From NCBI GenBank assembly GCA_018398585.1, contig JAGTTD010000005.1, forward strand, positions 8,115,355 to 8,179,354: a stretch of DNA of 64,000 nt, given 5' to 3'. Position numbers and translations under genes: made by a program. A model generated the notes under the pieces. It made no database searches, was not told where the DNA came from, and was given only the letters and a program-made list of their open reading frames with translations. This DNA comes from Simmondsia chinensis (lineage: Eukaryota > Streptophyta > Magnoliopsida > Caryophyllales > Simmondsiaceae). Of the stretch, positions 1 to 11,079 are shown one piece after another. Each line of letters begins with the position of its first letter. Within the stretch, counting starts at the first letter, position 1.

Positions 1-32
1 AGACTAAATGGGTAGGCACGAAAGCCAGGGAT

Positions 33-617
33 GTGCTGGGGGACAAGCTTTGGTATGCGAGCAAGGTCAGAGGTAGGAATGGAGTTGGTATCATTGTGGA
101 TAGCAGCCTCAAGGATAAAGTAGTCGGAGTATCGAGGGTTGGTGATAGGATCATAAGTATCAAGATGGTCCTTGATGGAGAAGTATTGAACGTAATCAGT
201 GCCCACGCACCTCAAACTGGACTAATAGAGAGTGAGAAGGCAACATTTTGGGAGGACCTAGACACAATGATGCAAGGCATACCCCAAGCCGAACAAGTAA
301 TGATTGGCGGGGATTTTAACGGGCACGTTGGCACGACGGAGGATGGTTACGCTTCTTACCATGGAGGTTTCGGTCTTGGGACCAGGAATGCAGAGGGCAA
401 AGCCCTACTAGACTTCGCGGTCACATACAACCTAATGGTGGCCAACACCTTCTTTAGAAAGCGCGAGCAACACATCATCACGTACCAAAGCGTGGGGACA
501 AGGACACAGATTGACTACATACTATTAAGGAAAAGGATGCAAAGATACTGCAGGGATTGCAGGGCTACCCCAGGAGAAGACCTGTCTACACAACATAGGT
601 GTTGTGGGCTGATATAA
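33..617 (+). pseudogene. RTE LINE endonuclease domain (partial)
   Basis: This is the exonuclease-endonuclease-phosphatase (APE-like) domain that nicks target DNA for target-primed reverse transcription. Visible motifs are ISAHAPQ near residue 55, GGDFNGHVG near residue 92 and the C-terminal QIDYILLRKR near residue 160. The N-terminal catalytic part is missing because the element runs off the left edge, and the first Met is internal rather than a true start. The frame is lost at about 600, where the coding sense moves to another frame. This frame ends at a stop around 615-617. It lies directly upstream of, and was once continuous with, the reverse transcriptase. Confidence 0.85.
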
Positions 618-2023
618 GGGCCAAGAAGAGGGCCAAAGGAATCTGCAAACCCACCCAAACACATACCCGCTGGAGGGATTTGAAGGGAGAGAAGTATAAG
701 GTATACAAGGAAAGAGTGGAGGCCGAGCTCGAGTGGGACATCGAGGGAGATAAAAACCAGATGTGGAACCAGCTGGCCCAAAAGATTAGAGGACTGGCAC
801 GGGAAGTTCTTGGCACATCAAAGGGAAGGATATTGAGCAACAGAGAGTCCTGGTGGTGGTGCGAGGAAGTTCAAGAGAAGATTAAGGCGAAACGAGTTTG
901 TTTCAAAGAATGGGATCATAGCAGAGACGAGGACTTGCGACATCGGTATATGCAAGGCAGGAGAGAAGCAAAGAGAGCAGTCAGAGAAGCACAATCAAGA
1001 GCTTACGAGGATTTCTACAAAAGGCTGGAGACCAAGGAGGGTGCGAGGGACTTATATAGAATCGCCGAAGCTAGAGAAAGAAGGACTAGGGACTTGGACA
1101 GAGTAAACTGTATAAAAGGGGAAGATGGACAGGTATTGGTGGACAGGTAACTAATTAAGACTAGGGGAAAAACGTACTTCCACGAGCTCTTCAACGAACA
1201 AGGAAGGACAGAGATATCCTTAGGTGATCTTCAAATTTCTGAGGAGCATCAGAACCACTGTTATTGTAGGCAAATTAGCCTCAAGGAAGTCAAGGAAGCC
1301 ATGAAATTCATGGGAAGGGGTAAAGCAGTTGGCCCAGATGACATACCCATAGAGGTATGGAAATGCCTTGGACAGAAGGGCGTCAGTTTATGGACTAAAC
1401 TATTTAACCAAATCCTTCTGGGGGAGAAGATGCCTAACGAATGGAGGAAGAGTACAATGATCCCAATATATAAGAACAAAGGTGACATTCAGAGCTGCGC
1501 CAACTATCGGCGTATCAAACTAATGTGCCACACTATGAAGTTGTGGGAACGGGTCATAGAGAGGAGGTTAAGTCAACAGACAGAGGTGTCCGAGAATCAA
1601 TTTGAATTTACGCCCAGGAGATCAACCATAGAAGCGATCCACATCCTAAGGCGAATGATAGAGAAATACAGGGAGAGACAAAAGGACCTCCACATGGTTT
1701 TCATTGATTTAGAGAAAACATATGATAGAGTGCCAAGGGAAGTTCTTTGGAGAGTTTTGGATAGGAAAGGGATCCCCATGACATACATCCAAGCCATTAG
1801 AGACATATATGAAGAGGCACAGACTACGGTGCGTACAGATGACGGGCAGACAGACGCTTTCCCGATAACAATAGAGGTGCCCCAGGGGTCTGCTTTGAGC
1901 CCCTATCTGTTCATTCTGGTTATGGACGAGCTCACTAGGCACATCCAGGGACGGGTACCTTGGTGCATGCATTTTGCAGATAACATAGTGCTGGTGGGGG
2001 AGTTGCGGGAAGAGGTAATGTGA
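599..2023 (+). pseudogene. RTE LINE linker and reverse transcriptase (N-terminal and catalytic part), broken
   Basis: A basic linker rich in Arg, Lys and Glu (599-1150) is followed in the same frame, after a TAA stop at 1148-1150, by a RVT_1-type reverse transcriptase to about 2017. Visible RT blocks are GKAVGPDDIPIEVWK, the WRKSTMIPIYKNKGD block, FIDLEKTYDRVPR and VPQGSALSPYLFILVMDEL. The catalytic block reads FADN at about 1972-1983 where RTE elements normally have FADD, so one of the two metal-binding aspartates is replaced. The frame is lost at about 2018 by an apparent one-base deletion. The protein was a reverse transcriptase, but the stop, the frameshift and the Asp-to-Asn change make this copy inactive. 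Confidence 0.88.
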
Positions 2024-2757
2024 AGCTGGAACGGTGGAGAGGGGCACTAGAGCCGAAGGGTTTACGACTAAGTAGATCCAAGACCGAGTACATGGAACTC
2101 AAGTTCGATCCCTCCACCACACCCAGCCAGGAAGCCGTCAAGATTGGATTTAAGGCCATAGCAAAGAAGGAGAACTTCAGGTACTTGGGGTCCATGATAC
2201 AGCACGACGGCGAAGTTGACAAGGATGTCAACAACCGGATTAAAGCGGGATGGCACAAGTGGAGGATGGCTTCCGCGGTACTTTGTGGTAGAAAGTTCCC
2301 CTTGAAACTAAAGGGTAGATACTATAAGACGGTTGTGAGGCCAGCCATGATGTATGGGGCGAAGTGCAAGGCGATGAAACAACAGCACACACAAAAGATG
2401 ATAGTGGCGGAGATGCGGATGCTGAGGTGGATGTGCAAACACACAAGGAAGGATAGGATCAGGAACGATGTCATAAGAGGCAAATTGGGTGTAGCCCCTC
2501 TTGTAGATAAATTGAGAGAGCAACGTTTGAGGTGGTTCAAACATGTTAGAAGGAGACCGGAGAACGTGCCAGTAAGAAGGTGCGAACATGCCCTTACTAC
2601 ACTAGGTAGGAGAGGAAGAGGTAGGCCAAAGAAGAGATGGATGGAGACGATCCGACAAGACCTCACCCACCTAAACCTACGGGAGGAGATGGCCTTAGAT
2701 AGGGCCCAATGGAGGGCTAGTATAGGGGTTATAGATGATCCAGTTAGAGTAGGGTAG
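2020..2757 (+). pseudogene. RTE LINE reverse transcriptase C-terminal region
   Basis: This is the continuation of the upstream reverse transcriptase in a shifted frame; the first Met is not a real start. It contains the thumb-like segment with YLGSMIQHDGEVD, the conserved LREQRLRWFKHVRRRPE stretch and the basic GRRGRGRPKKRWMETIRQDL motif typical of the C-terminus of plant RTE and related LINE polyproteins. It ends at a TAG at 2755-2757. The frame is open for 245 codons, so this part decayed less than the junction upstream. It has no independent function. Confidence 0.85.
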
Positions 2758-3162
2758 TCTAGTTCACTAGGGCTAGACCGTGTTATCCTCCTAGCGCACT
2801 TAGGTTGTGTTCTTACTCTCACGAACTACTACGATCTACTACTTGCCTGGCTACCTACCTACCTATCATTTGATTTCTACCTATCCTCTGATTTCTGCTT
2901 GATGTGACCTACTTTGTGTTTGTGGTGCTTGTGGCAGTGTACTGTTTTGGTCGCCGTATGTTCTGAACTACTCATGATGTGATGCTCTTGTGCTGGCAGG
3001 TCACATGCCATTTGCTGCGAACCAATTTCTCAGATTGGGGGTTCTCGGAAACAGCCTCTCTTTAGGATAGCCCCCTGATGGGGGAAGGTTGCATACATCT
3101 ACCCCCCCAGACCCTGCTTAGGCGGGAGCCCTTAGAGGCACTGGGTTTGTTGTTGTTGTTGT
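2758..3162 (+). other. RTE LINE 3' UTR with (TTG)n tail
   Basis: The 3' UTR ends with the conserved block GGAAACAGCCTCTCTTTAGG, a run of C, AGACCCTGCTTAGGCGGGAG and CACTGGGTTTGTTGTTG. Short pieces of the same terminal block recur at 4024, 6646, 51176, 57128 and 61316, so it is a useful family marker. The same 3' end is shared by plant Au-type SINEs, so the isolated short pieces could be either SINE or 5'-truncated LINE. Confidence 0.85.
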
Positions 3163-3439
3163 ATATCCCCTTGGTTTTTATTTGTTTGGATGATGAACAT
3201 ATAAAAAGTGAAAGTACTTTTAAGAATTGGGATTTTGTTCGAGTAAAAACATCATTCCCATTTGTCTCTTCTATCTCTTCTCATGCATACTTTCTCCTTC
3301 ATCCATTTTGGTTATCGTTGTATCCCCGAAACTATTTCCTATGCTGAAATAAGTCTTAAGGAAAGTGTTCACACACCTCTAAACCTGTAGATCTCTTGGT
3401 TACCCATTGCTTGCTAATTTGCAAGTGTGTACCTTAACA
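3163..3439 (+). mobile_element. 3' part of the 5' LTR of a copia-derived element (interrupted by the RTE LINE)
   Basis: This stretch is nearly the same as 10812-11079, the distal half of the complete LTR at 10477-11079, and ends in the same way (accttaaca here, accccaaca there). It is therefore the R/U5 end of the 5' LTR. Its U3 part must lie left of the LINE, outside the window. It contains ATAAGTCTTAAG at 3349-3360, which matters for the primer site downstream. Confidence 0.85.
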
Positions 3440-3440
3440 A

Positions 3441-3453
3441 TCTTAAGACTTAT
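3441..3453 (+). promoter_or_regulatory. Primer-binding position, self-complementary to the LTR
   Basis: The bases directly after the LTR end (TCTTAAGACTTAT) do not begin with TGG as a tRNA-primed site would. Twelve of them (3442-3453) are the exact reverse complement of ATAAGTCTTAAG inside the LTR (3349-3360, and 10989-11000 in the other LTR). This resembles the arrangement in self-priming elements such as yeast Tf1, although the matching LTR segment is not at the expected transcript start. Confidence 0.5.
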
Positions 3454-3854
3454 CCATTAATTGAAATGGCATTTTTTACTTTCCGTGGTTTAATGGCGAT
3501 CCGTGTGAGATTGGAGAAAATGATGAATGGAGAGAATTGGGACATCTTTTCGGATCTATCTTTTGTATGAGTTGCTATGGACCAAGGTATGTCATTCAAT
3601 TTTGAAAATCATAAAACCATGATGCACTAAGATGAATGTGAAGTTGTGTTTGTGCTTTGATGATGATGCACATGATTAATTTGCATATGGTTTCAAAACT
3701 TAATTTAAGAATTCATTATGATAGTCAATTTGGGCATGTATAAGGATGATAGTGAAATTTTAAGAGTGATATAAAATTTGATCAAAAGATATCGAAACCA
3801 TGAAGTTTATGATGCCTAACGAGTAGTGGTTGATGCATTATTGTTTATGCATAA

Positions 3855-6467
3855 AAGTTTATTTATTTGATTTGAGATAAAATCATGAAAACATGTGAAT
3901 AATGAAATTGATGGACATGAAACATAATTAAAATGGATGAAAGATGAATGAGATCATGAAATCACGAGATTTATGTGATTTGCTGTGCAGCGATTGATGA
4001 GTATACATAAAAAAAATGAGCATACCCAGTGCCTCAAGGGCTCCCGCCTATGCAGGGTCCCGGGGGGGGGGGGGGGGGGGGATGTACGCAGCCTTCCCCC
4101 TTCAAGGTGTTAACCTGAAAAGAGGTTGTTATCAAAATAAAAGATTAATGGGCATTGTTTTTGTGAGATTTGAATCATGAATTTTTGATCAATTGTTTTA
4201 ATTCACATGAATTAAATTAAATGATGTTGAATCATGTAATTTACTTAAAAACAAAGAAGGCAAAATTTGAAAAAAAAAAAAAAAAAAAGGAGAAGCAATT
4301 AGGGAGACTCGAACTTGCACCCTAATATGAGGAAGAAGAGCATTTAACCATTCATGCTTCTTGTCTTTTGTCAGTACTTTATACAATATTAATATATGTA
4401 CTATAGTTGAAAAGAAAGGAAATAAAAAAAAAGGCTTGCGGTTATGGGGAACTGAACTGGCGCGCCCTAGGGAATACCCGGGATGGCTATTACCATTTGA
4501 TCCAGTTACGCTCTTTACTCATTGTTTACCGAAAATAAATAATATATATATTATATGATTAAATTAAATAAAAAATGGACGCATGAGTGTCGTTTCAGAG
4601 GATTGAATTTGCGTGCCCTGGATGCAAATATTAAATGATTAACCACTCGTGTCCATGTAATTTCGTGCATGATTGGACTAAGAAAATAATCTATTACTAA
4701 TTTTGGCAGTGGTAAAATGTGAAGTATAATGAAGGTTAACATTTGGTTCTATATTAAAATTTAGATAATAATCCAAATGAAATCAAGTGTAAATTAATTT
4801 CAATGATGAATACATTAAATCATGAGGACATACTTGATATAAATTAGTATATATGATTTGAGCATTGAAATAAAAGAAAATGAACGTTTTGGGTGGTTGT
4901 TGAAACTAGACGTCGGGGTGATGCTAAAAGGAAAATCCTATAGCGTGGTTGTTAAAACCAGACACCAAGACGATGTCAAAACTAATAGTAAGGCGATGCT
5001 AATAAGGGAAAGTCCTTATTTAGCGTGGTTGCTGAAACCAGGTGCCGAAATGATTCCAAAACTGTTAATAATAATAACAAAATTGGATGCATGCTCTATT
5101 ATAAATGGGTGATATAAAGATCCATGCACTTCGAGTAACCATGATTATAATTCATAAAGAATTATGATGGTTTAAACTCAGGATAAATTGTACATTGTGT
5201 GTAGAAAATTCATGTTTGTATGAATTCGTAAAATGAATAATAAATATATTGAGAATTAATGCATATATGTTCATAATTATGTGAGGTGAGCCCATAATAG
5301 AAAATAAATATGGGTACAATAGTGGATTTGGAAAGTCATGAAAAGCAGTGTTTATATAATCATGATTATGAAAGAAGTTTGTGTATAATTATGTATACAT
5401 GTTAATGATGTTAAAATGTCAATGTATGTTAGTTAATATAACTAATACTTGCATGAAAGTATGAGTATGGACATTAATGTGGCTGTACGATTAATGCTTG
5501 TATGCATATTGATACATCTATGATTGTGTGATTTCATTAAATTGAGTATGATGCATACATGTAGATGTGGTTATGAGGTCCACATGTCCATGAACATAAA
5601 AGTGATCATGATACTTTACGGCTTTGTTATTTATGAAATAAATGCCGTTTGTTTGCTTGATAAATGAAAATGATGTGGATTTGAATGGAATTAGTGGATC
5701 ATGAAATGTATGGTGTTTTTATATATGTTGATCCCTAGCATGACTGATATAAAGAAATTCACATTAAAGTCCATGAGTAAGAATGATGAGAGAAATTGTA
5801 TAAAAGCACTTGGAAATGGTAATTTATAATTTCATAGTTGACCACATATCTCTGGTGGATTTTTCGAAGTTATTGGATGTAATGTTCCAATGGAAACCGA
5901 CATGAATGTGAAAATTTTATCATCATGATTAATGCGATTGAAGTAAGACTTACTTACATTTAAGGGCGTATGTATATGATAATTGAATAGTTGGATAAAA
6001 TGAAGTGCATTTATACAATGAATGTCAAAATGCACAAATTAAGCGATAGTTGTATGCAATTGTTGCATGGTAAATAAGATTATTGTGTGATGTTATTTCC
6101 ACATGTAGAATGTTGTTAGTCATCAAAATGATAAAATAAAAGAGTATGCAAATACTGAATTCTGATGATACCTTTGTTACCCATAAGTTTTGATGCTTAT
6201 AAATGGCATGTATATTCATTTGACTAAATTATGGGTGGAATAAACATCCTAAGATATGCATTTACATGAGTACATAGAAAGTGACCTTGAGTCTTTCATT
6301 GATATTGAATGGTGCACTGTGATAGTGTGGAATTAAAGGACATTATGAGGAAGATCATGTTTGAGAGCATATCCCTGGAAAGACTCTAGAACTTTGAAAG
6401 AGTAAAAGAGTATGAAAAGAGAAGTCCTAGTGATCGGACTTGTACATTTCTAGAGGAATGAACTAGA
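3855..6467 (+). repeat. 2.6-kb tandem duplication, copy 1
   Basis: The segment starts at aagtttatttatttgattt and repeats almost unchanged from 6468. The offset read directly from matching bases is 2613. Differences are scattered substitutions and small indels, including homopolymer lengths. The unit already contained the minus-strand RTE tail fragment before it was duplicated. Confidence 0.9.
4024..4127 (-). mobile_element. RTE/Au-type 3' tail fragment inside duplication copy 1
   Basis: The plus strand reads cccagtgcctcaagggctcc, then an unusual run of 20 G (4062-4081), then atgtacgcagccttccccct, which is the reverse complement of the RTE 3' terminal block. The (TTG)n end is absent or lost. 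Confidence 0.8.
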
Positions 6468-9087
6468 AAGTTTATTTATTTGATTTGAGATAAAATCATG
6501 AAAACATGTGAATAATGAAATTGATGGACATGAAACATAATTAAAATGGATGAAAGATGAATGAAATCATGAAATCACGAGATTTATGTGATTTGATGTG
6601 CAGCGATGTGCGTCCATTGATGAGTATACATAAAAAAATGAGCATACCCAGTGCCTCAAGGGCTCCCGCCTATGCAGGGTCGGGGGGGGGGGGGGGGGGA
6701 TGTACGCAGCCTTCCCCCTTCAAGGTGTTAACCTGAAAAGAGGCTGTTATCAAAATAAAAGATTAATGGGCATTGTTTTTATGAGATTTGAATCATGCAT
6801 TTTTGATCAATTGTTTTAATTCACATGAATTAAATTAAATGATGTTGAATCATGTAATTTACTTAAAAACAAAGAAGGAAAAATTTGAAAAAAAAAAAAA
6901 AAAAAAAAGGAGAAGGAATTGGGGAGATTCGAACTTGCACCCTAATATGAGGAAGAAGAGCATTCAACCATCCATGCTTCTTGTCTTTTGTGAGTACTTT
7001 ATACAATATTAATATATGTACTATAGTTGAAAGAAAGGAAGTAAAATAAAAGGCTTGCAGTTATGGGGAACTGAACTGGCGCGCCCTAGGGAATACCCGG
7101 GATGGCTATTGCCATTTGATCCTGTTACGCTCTTTACTCATTGTTCACCGAAAATAAATAATATATATTTTATATGATTAAATTAAATAAAAAATGGACG
7201 CATGAGTGTCGTTTCAGAGGATTGAATTTGCGTGCCCTGGATGCAAATGTTAAATGATTAACCACTTGTGTCCATGTAATTTCGTGCATGATTGGACTAA
7301 GAAAATAATCTGTTACTGATTTTGGCAGTGGTAAAATGTGAAGTATAATGAAGGTTAACATTTGGTTCTATATTAAAATTTAGATAATAATCCAAATGAA
7401 ATCAAGTGTAAATTAATTTCAATGATGAATAAAATAAATCATGAGGACATACTTGATATAAATTAGTATATATGATTTGAGCATTGAAATAAAAGAAAAT
7501 GAACGTTTTGGGTGGTTGTTGAAACTAGACGTCAGGGTGATGCTAAAAGGAAAATCCTATAGCGTGGTTGTTAAAACTAAACACCAAGACGATGTCAAAA
7601 CTAATAGTAAGGCGATGCTAATAAGGGAAAGTCCTTATTTAGTGTGGTTGTTGAAACCAGGTGCCGAAATGATTCCAAAACTGGTAATAATAATAACAAA
7701 ATTGGATGCATGCTCTGTTATAAATTGGTGATATAAAGATTCATGCACTTTGAGTAACCATGATTATAATTCATAAAGAATTATGATGGTTGAAACTCAG
7801 GATAAATTGTGCATTGTGTGTAGTAAATTCATGTTTGTATGAATTCGTAAAATGAACAATAAATATATTGAGTATTAATGCACATATGTTCATAATTATG
7901 TGAGGTGAGCCCATAATAGAAAATAAATATGGGTACAATAGTGGATTTGGAAAGTCATGAAAAGCAGTGTTTATATAATCATGATTATGAAAGAAGTTTG
8001 TGTATAATTATGTATACATGTTAATGATGTTAAAATGTCAATGTATGTTAGTTAATATAACTAATACTTGCATGAAAGTATGAATATGGACATTAATGTG
8101 GCTGTAGGATTAATGCTTGTATGCATATTGATACATCTATGAATGTGTGATTTCATTAAATTGAGTATGATGCATATATGCAGATGTGGTTATGAGGTCC
8201 ACATGTCCATGAACATAAACATGATCATGATACTTTACGGCTTTGTTATTTATGAAATAAATGCCGTTTGTTTGCTTGATAAATGAAAATGATGTGGATT
8301 TGAATGGAATTAGTGGATCATGAAATGTATGGTGTTTTTATATATGTTGATCCCTAGCATGACTGATATAAAGAAATTCGCATTAAAGTCCATGAGTAAG
8401 AATGATGAGAGAAATTGTATAAAAGCACTTGGAAATGGTAATTTATAATTTCATAGTTGACCACATATCTCTGGTGGATTTTTCGAAGTTATTGGATGTA
8501 ATGTTCCAATGGAAACTGACATGAATGTGAAAATTTTATCATCATGATTAATGCGATTGAAGTAAGACTTACTTCCATTTAAGGGCGTATGTATATGATG
8601 ATTGAATAGTTGGATAAAATGAAGTGCATTTATACAATGAATATCAAAATGCTCAAATTGAGCGATAGTTGTATGCAATTGTTGCATGGTAAATAAGATT
8701 ATTGTGTGATGTTATTTCCACATGTAGAATGTTGTTAATCATCAAACTGATAAAATAAAAGAGTATGTAAATACTGAATTCTGATGACACCTTTGTTACC
8801 CCTAAGTTTTTATACTTATAAATGGCATGTATATCATTTGACTCAATTATGGGTGGAGTAAACATCCTAAGATATGCATATACATGAGTACATAGAAAGT
8901 GACCTTGAGTCTTTCATTGATATTGAATGGTACACTGTGATAGTGTGGAATTAAAGTATATTATGAGGAAGATCATGTTTGAGAGCATATTCCTGGAAAG
9001 ACTCTAGAACTTTAAAAGAGTAAAAGAGTATGAAAAGAGAAGTCCTAGTGATCGGACTTGTACATTTCTAGAGAAATGAACTAGAAA
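6468..9087 (+). repeat. 2.6-kb tandem duplication, copy 2
   Basis: This is the second copy of the unit at 3855-6467. The left junction (gaactagaaagtttattt at 6460-6477) joins the end of copy 1 to the start of copy 2 without spacer. The copy ends at ctagaaa (about 9087), after which unique sequence begins. A few short frames, such as 4858-5112 and 7477-7731, occur in both copies, but they have no recognisable domain. Confidence 0.9.
6646..6748 (-). mobile_element. RTE/Au-type 3' tail fragment inside duplication copy 2
   Basis: This is the counterpart of 4024-4127, with an 18-G run at 6682-6699. Its presence at the same place in both copies dates the insertion before the tandem duplication. 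Confidence 0.8.
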
Positions 9088-9464
9088 TAATATGAATATC
9101 AAAGTTCAATATTGTTGTGTCATAGGTTGTGATACTATGACGAGACTATGTAGTCTAGCGATGTTGCTTTCTGAAAGAGGTAGTTAATGAATCCGATAAG
9201 TGCGCATGGCAAGTTTAACAAATCAGAGGATTTATGGAATATATTTATGATGATTACATGTTGTAATTTGGTGTGAAAATTTAGAACCAATTGAAAGTGT
9301 TCCAATATTATAATTAGAATTTTAAAAGGTTGAATGTAGCCTTTGTTGTTGAATAGCTGAATGTGTAATAACTAGTTATGTAAGTAGAGATAACTGGCAT
9401 GTGGTACATGAGGTACTGGAATAACCATGAGTTATGGTGCTAATATTAATGAGTACTTTTCTTT

Positions 9465-9900
9465 TTAGAAGAATACTTGGATGCCAGTTGTATATCCGAT
9501 AAGGAGGACTATGCTTCTAAAAGATAGTAAATATTATAAGTGGTGGTGGTGTTGTTCCTTGAATTTCATGAGACTAACACGTGTTATAAATTCCACTGTG
9601 ATAATAACAAAATGATTAAAGGGACTTATGTTTAAGATCCCTTTGTGGCGCAAGCCAGTATATACTATTTCTATCCATTGTGATAGTAAGATGTGTTTTA
9701 ACGTATAAGAGTGAGATGTATTCCTGAAAGTCTGGATACAACAGTGTCAAATATTGTTAAGTGAAATAACTCATGAGAGACTAAGTGGTCACTATGGACT
9801 TTGAAAATGTAAGTTTGAAACTAGTGGATTTCTTGTTTGAGAATGTTGCTCGAGACTTGATAATTAAAGAGATGGTGTGAAACCTATCATTTTAGTCACC
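9465..9900 (+). pseudogene. Remnant of a copia RNase H domain
   Basis: Conceptual reading in shifting frames gives short matches to copia RNase H. They include a YLDAS...SDKEDYAS-like stretch near 9475-9520, a GGGVV stretch near 9545 and a SIHCDS-like stretch near 9675, followed by the usual distance to the 3' UTR. There are many stops and shifts, so this is a weak call. It supports a copia origin for an element that otherwise has no coding sense. The following 9900-10460 resembles copia 3' UTRs and has no gene. Confidence 0.4.
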
Positions 9901-10476
9901 CATGATAGGACCTCAACTCGACGCCTAGTATGACGCTAGGTCTCGGGTTCAATGAGTGAGGCCTGTCATCTGTGTGACTGCAAGCACAAAAGATTTTTTT
10001 CCACCCCGTGTGTGTAGAGCTTGGTAACCTGCGTCAGAGTTTCAAAGAGGATGAGCATATGCTCTTAATGGACCCGATTTTATATTATTACTAAATGTCG
10101 TGTCGCAGGGACATGATCAGTGGGGTCCACCTTAGTGAGTGTGAAGTTTTGCCACTTCAAGGAGTGATTTTTGACAAAGGGTTTGGCTCGGAAACAATCA
10201 CGAAGGGTACAGGACATAAGGCTTCATAAGTGTCGATCTAGGGGGTGTAGGGTATGTACAGGGAGTACGCCTTTTGCGTGATGACATAGTTGGTTAGTCA
10301 AATGGGTTGTATGTTTCAAAGCATGGTCTACCATTTTTGATCCGATCAACTGTAACGGTGTCTTCACTAGCTGGGGGTTCAATCGAGAGACACCCTCATT
10401 GATGCACAATAAGGCCTCCTTTAACTTAGAGACATTGTATGTGAGAATGATTGTATTTTGAAAACGGTGGGGGGAA

Positions 10477-11079
10477 TGTTGGTGTATTTTAAAAATAAGA
10501 CAGTAAGAATTGTGAATGAAGTGTTTAAAGTTGGTCCTAAAGTTTATTTTAAGTGTTTTAATGTCTATTTGGATGTGTGTCGACACACACCTCTGCAGCA
10601 CTGTTATGTAGGATTGTGTGTCGACACACAGAGCCCGTGTGTCGACAACCAAACTTATAGAACGCACGGTGCAAAGCTATGTATCGAACACAGCCCTATG
10701 TGTCGACACACAGGACAGTTTTTTAAATCATTTTCGTGTGATGACTTCCGGCTTTTGGCGCCTCTTTTAGGGTTGTGTTTTGGGACGTCTCTTTTCACTA
10801 TTTTTCTATATATATCCTCACTTGTTTGGATGATGAACATATAAAAAGCGAAAGCACTTTTAAGAATTGGGATTTTGCTCTAGTAAAAACATCATTCTCA
10901 TTTGTCTCTTCTATCTCTCCTCATACATACTTTCTCCTTCATCCATTTTGGTTATCGTTGCATCCTCAAGACTATTTCCAACGTTGAAATAAGTCTTAAG
11001 GAAAGTGTTCACATGCCTCGAAACCTGTAGATCTCTTAGTTACTCGTTGCTTGCTAATTTGCAAGTGTGTACCCCAACA
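10477..11079 (+). mobile_element. 3' LTR (603 bp) of the copia-derived element
   Basis: It begins TGTTGGTGTA directly after a purine tract and ends ACCCCAACA, giving the TG...CA ends and short inverted termini of an LTR. Its U3 carries four copies of a palindrome centred on GTCGAC (10574-10589, 10615-10630, 10637-10646, 10699-10712), then TTTTGGGACGTCTC and a TATATATA box near 10808. ATAAGTCTTAAG lies at 10989-11000. The distal half matches 3163-3439. Confidence 0.88.

Larger units (their letters stand above)
1..3162 (+). mobile_element. RTE-clade non-LTR retrotransposon (LINE), 5' end outside window, decayed
   Basis: The segment reads apurinic-type endonuclease, then reverse transcriptase, then a 3' UTR ending in a (TTG)n tail at about 3147-3162 instead of poly(A). 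That order and tail are typical of plant RTE LINEs, whose proteins are often mis-annotated as craniofacial development protein 2-like. The coding part is broken by at least two frameshifts (near 600 and 2018) and one in-frame stop (1148-1150). The sequence directly after the tail continues as an LTR that is found complete at 10477-11079, so the LINE inserted into that LTR. The 5' end lies left of the window, so length and target duplication cannot be determined. Confidence 0.9.
3440..10476 (+). mobile_element. Internal region of a non-coding, copia-derived LTR element
   Basis: Seven kilobases lie between two LTR copies without any credible open reading frame. The region is A+T-rich and includes a 2.6-kb tandem duplication, two embedded RTE tail fragments and a heavily decayed RNase H-like remnant near 9465-9900. 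A 3' leader resembling copia 3' UTRs follows, and then a purine tract (ggtggggggaa, 10467-10476) just before the 3' LTR. It looks like a large retrotransposon derivative, probably dependent on another element's proteins when it moved. Confidence 0.7.

Noticed and set aside
3078..3347. 89-codon frame across the LINE end and LTR
   Set aside because: It crosses an element junction and has no domain.
4858..5112. 84-codon frame found again at 7477-7731
   Set aside because: The apparent conservation is explained by the recent 2.6-kb duplication, and there is no known motif.
10224..10844. Frames on both strands around the LTR at 10477
   Set aside because: They run across the copia-type 3' UTR and the LTR, with palindrome-encoded Val-Cys-Val-Asp-Thr repeats.
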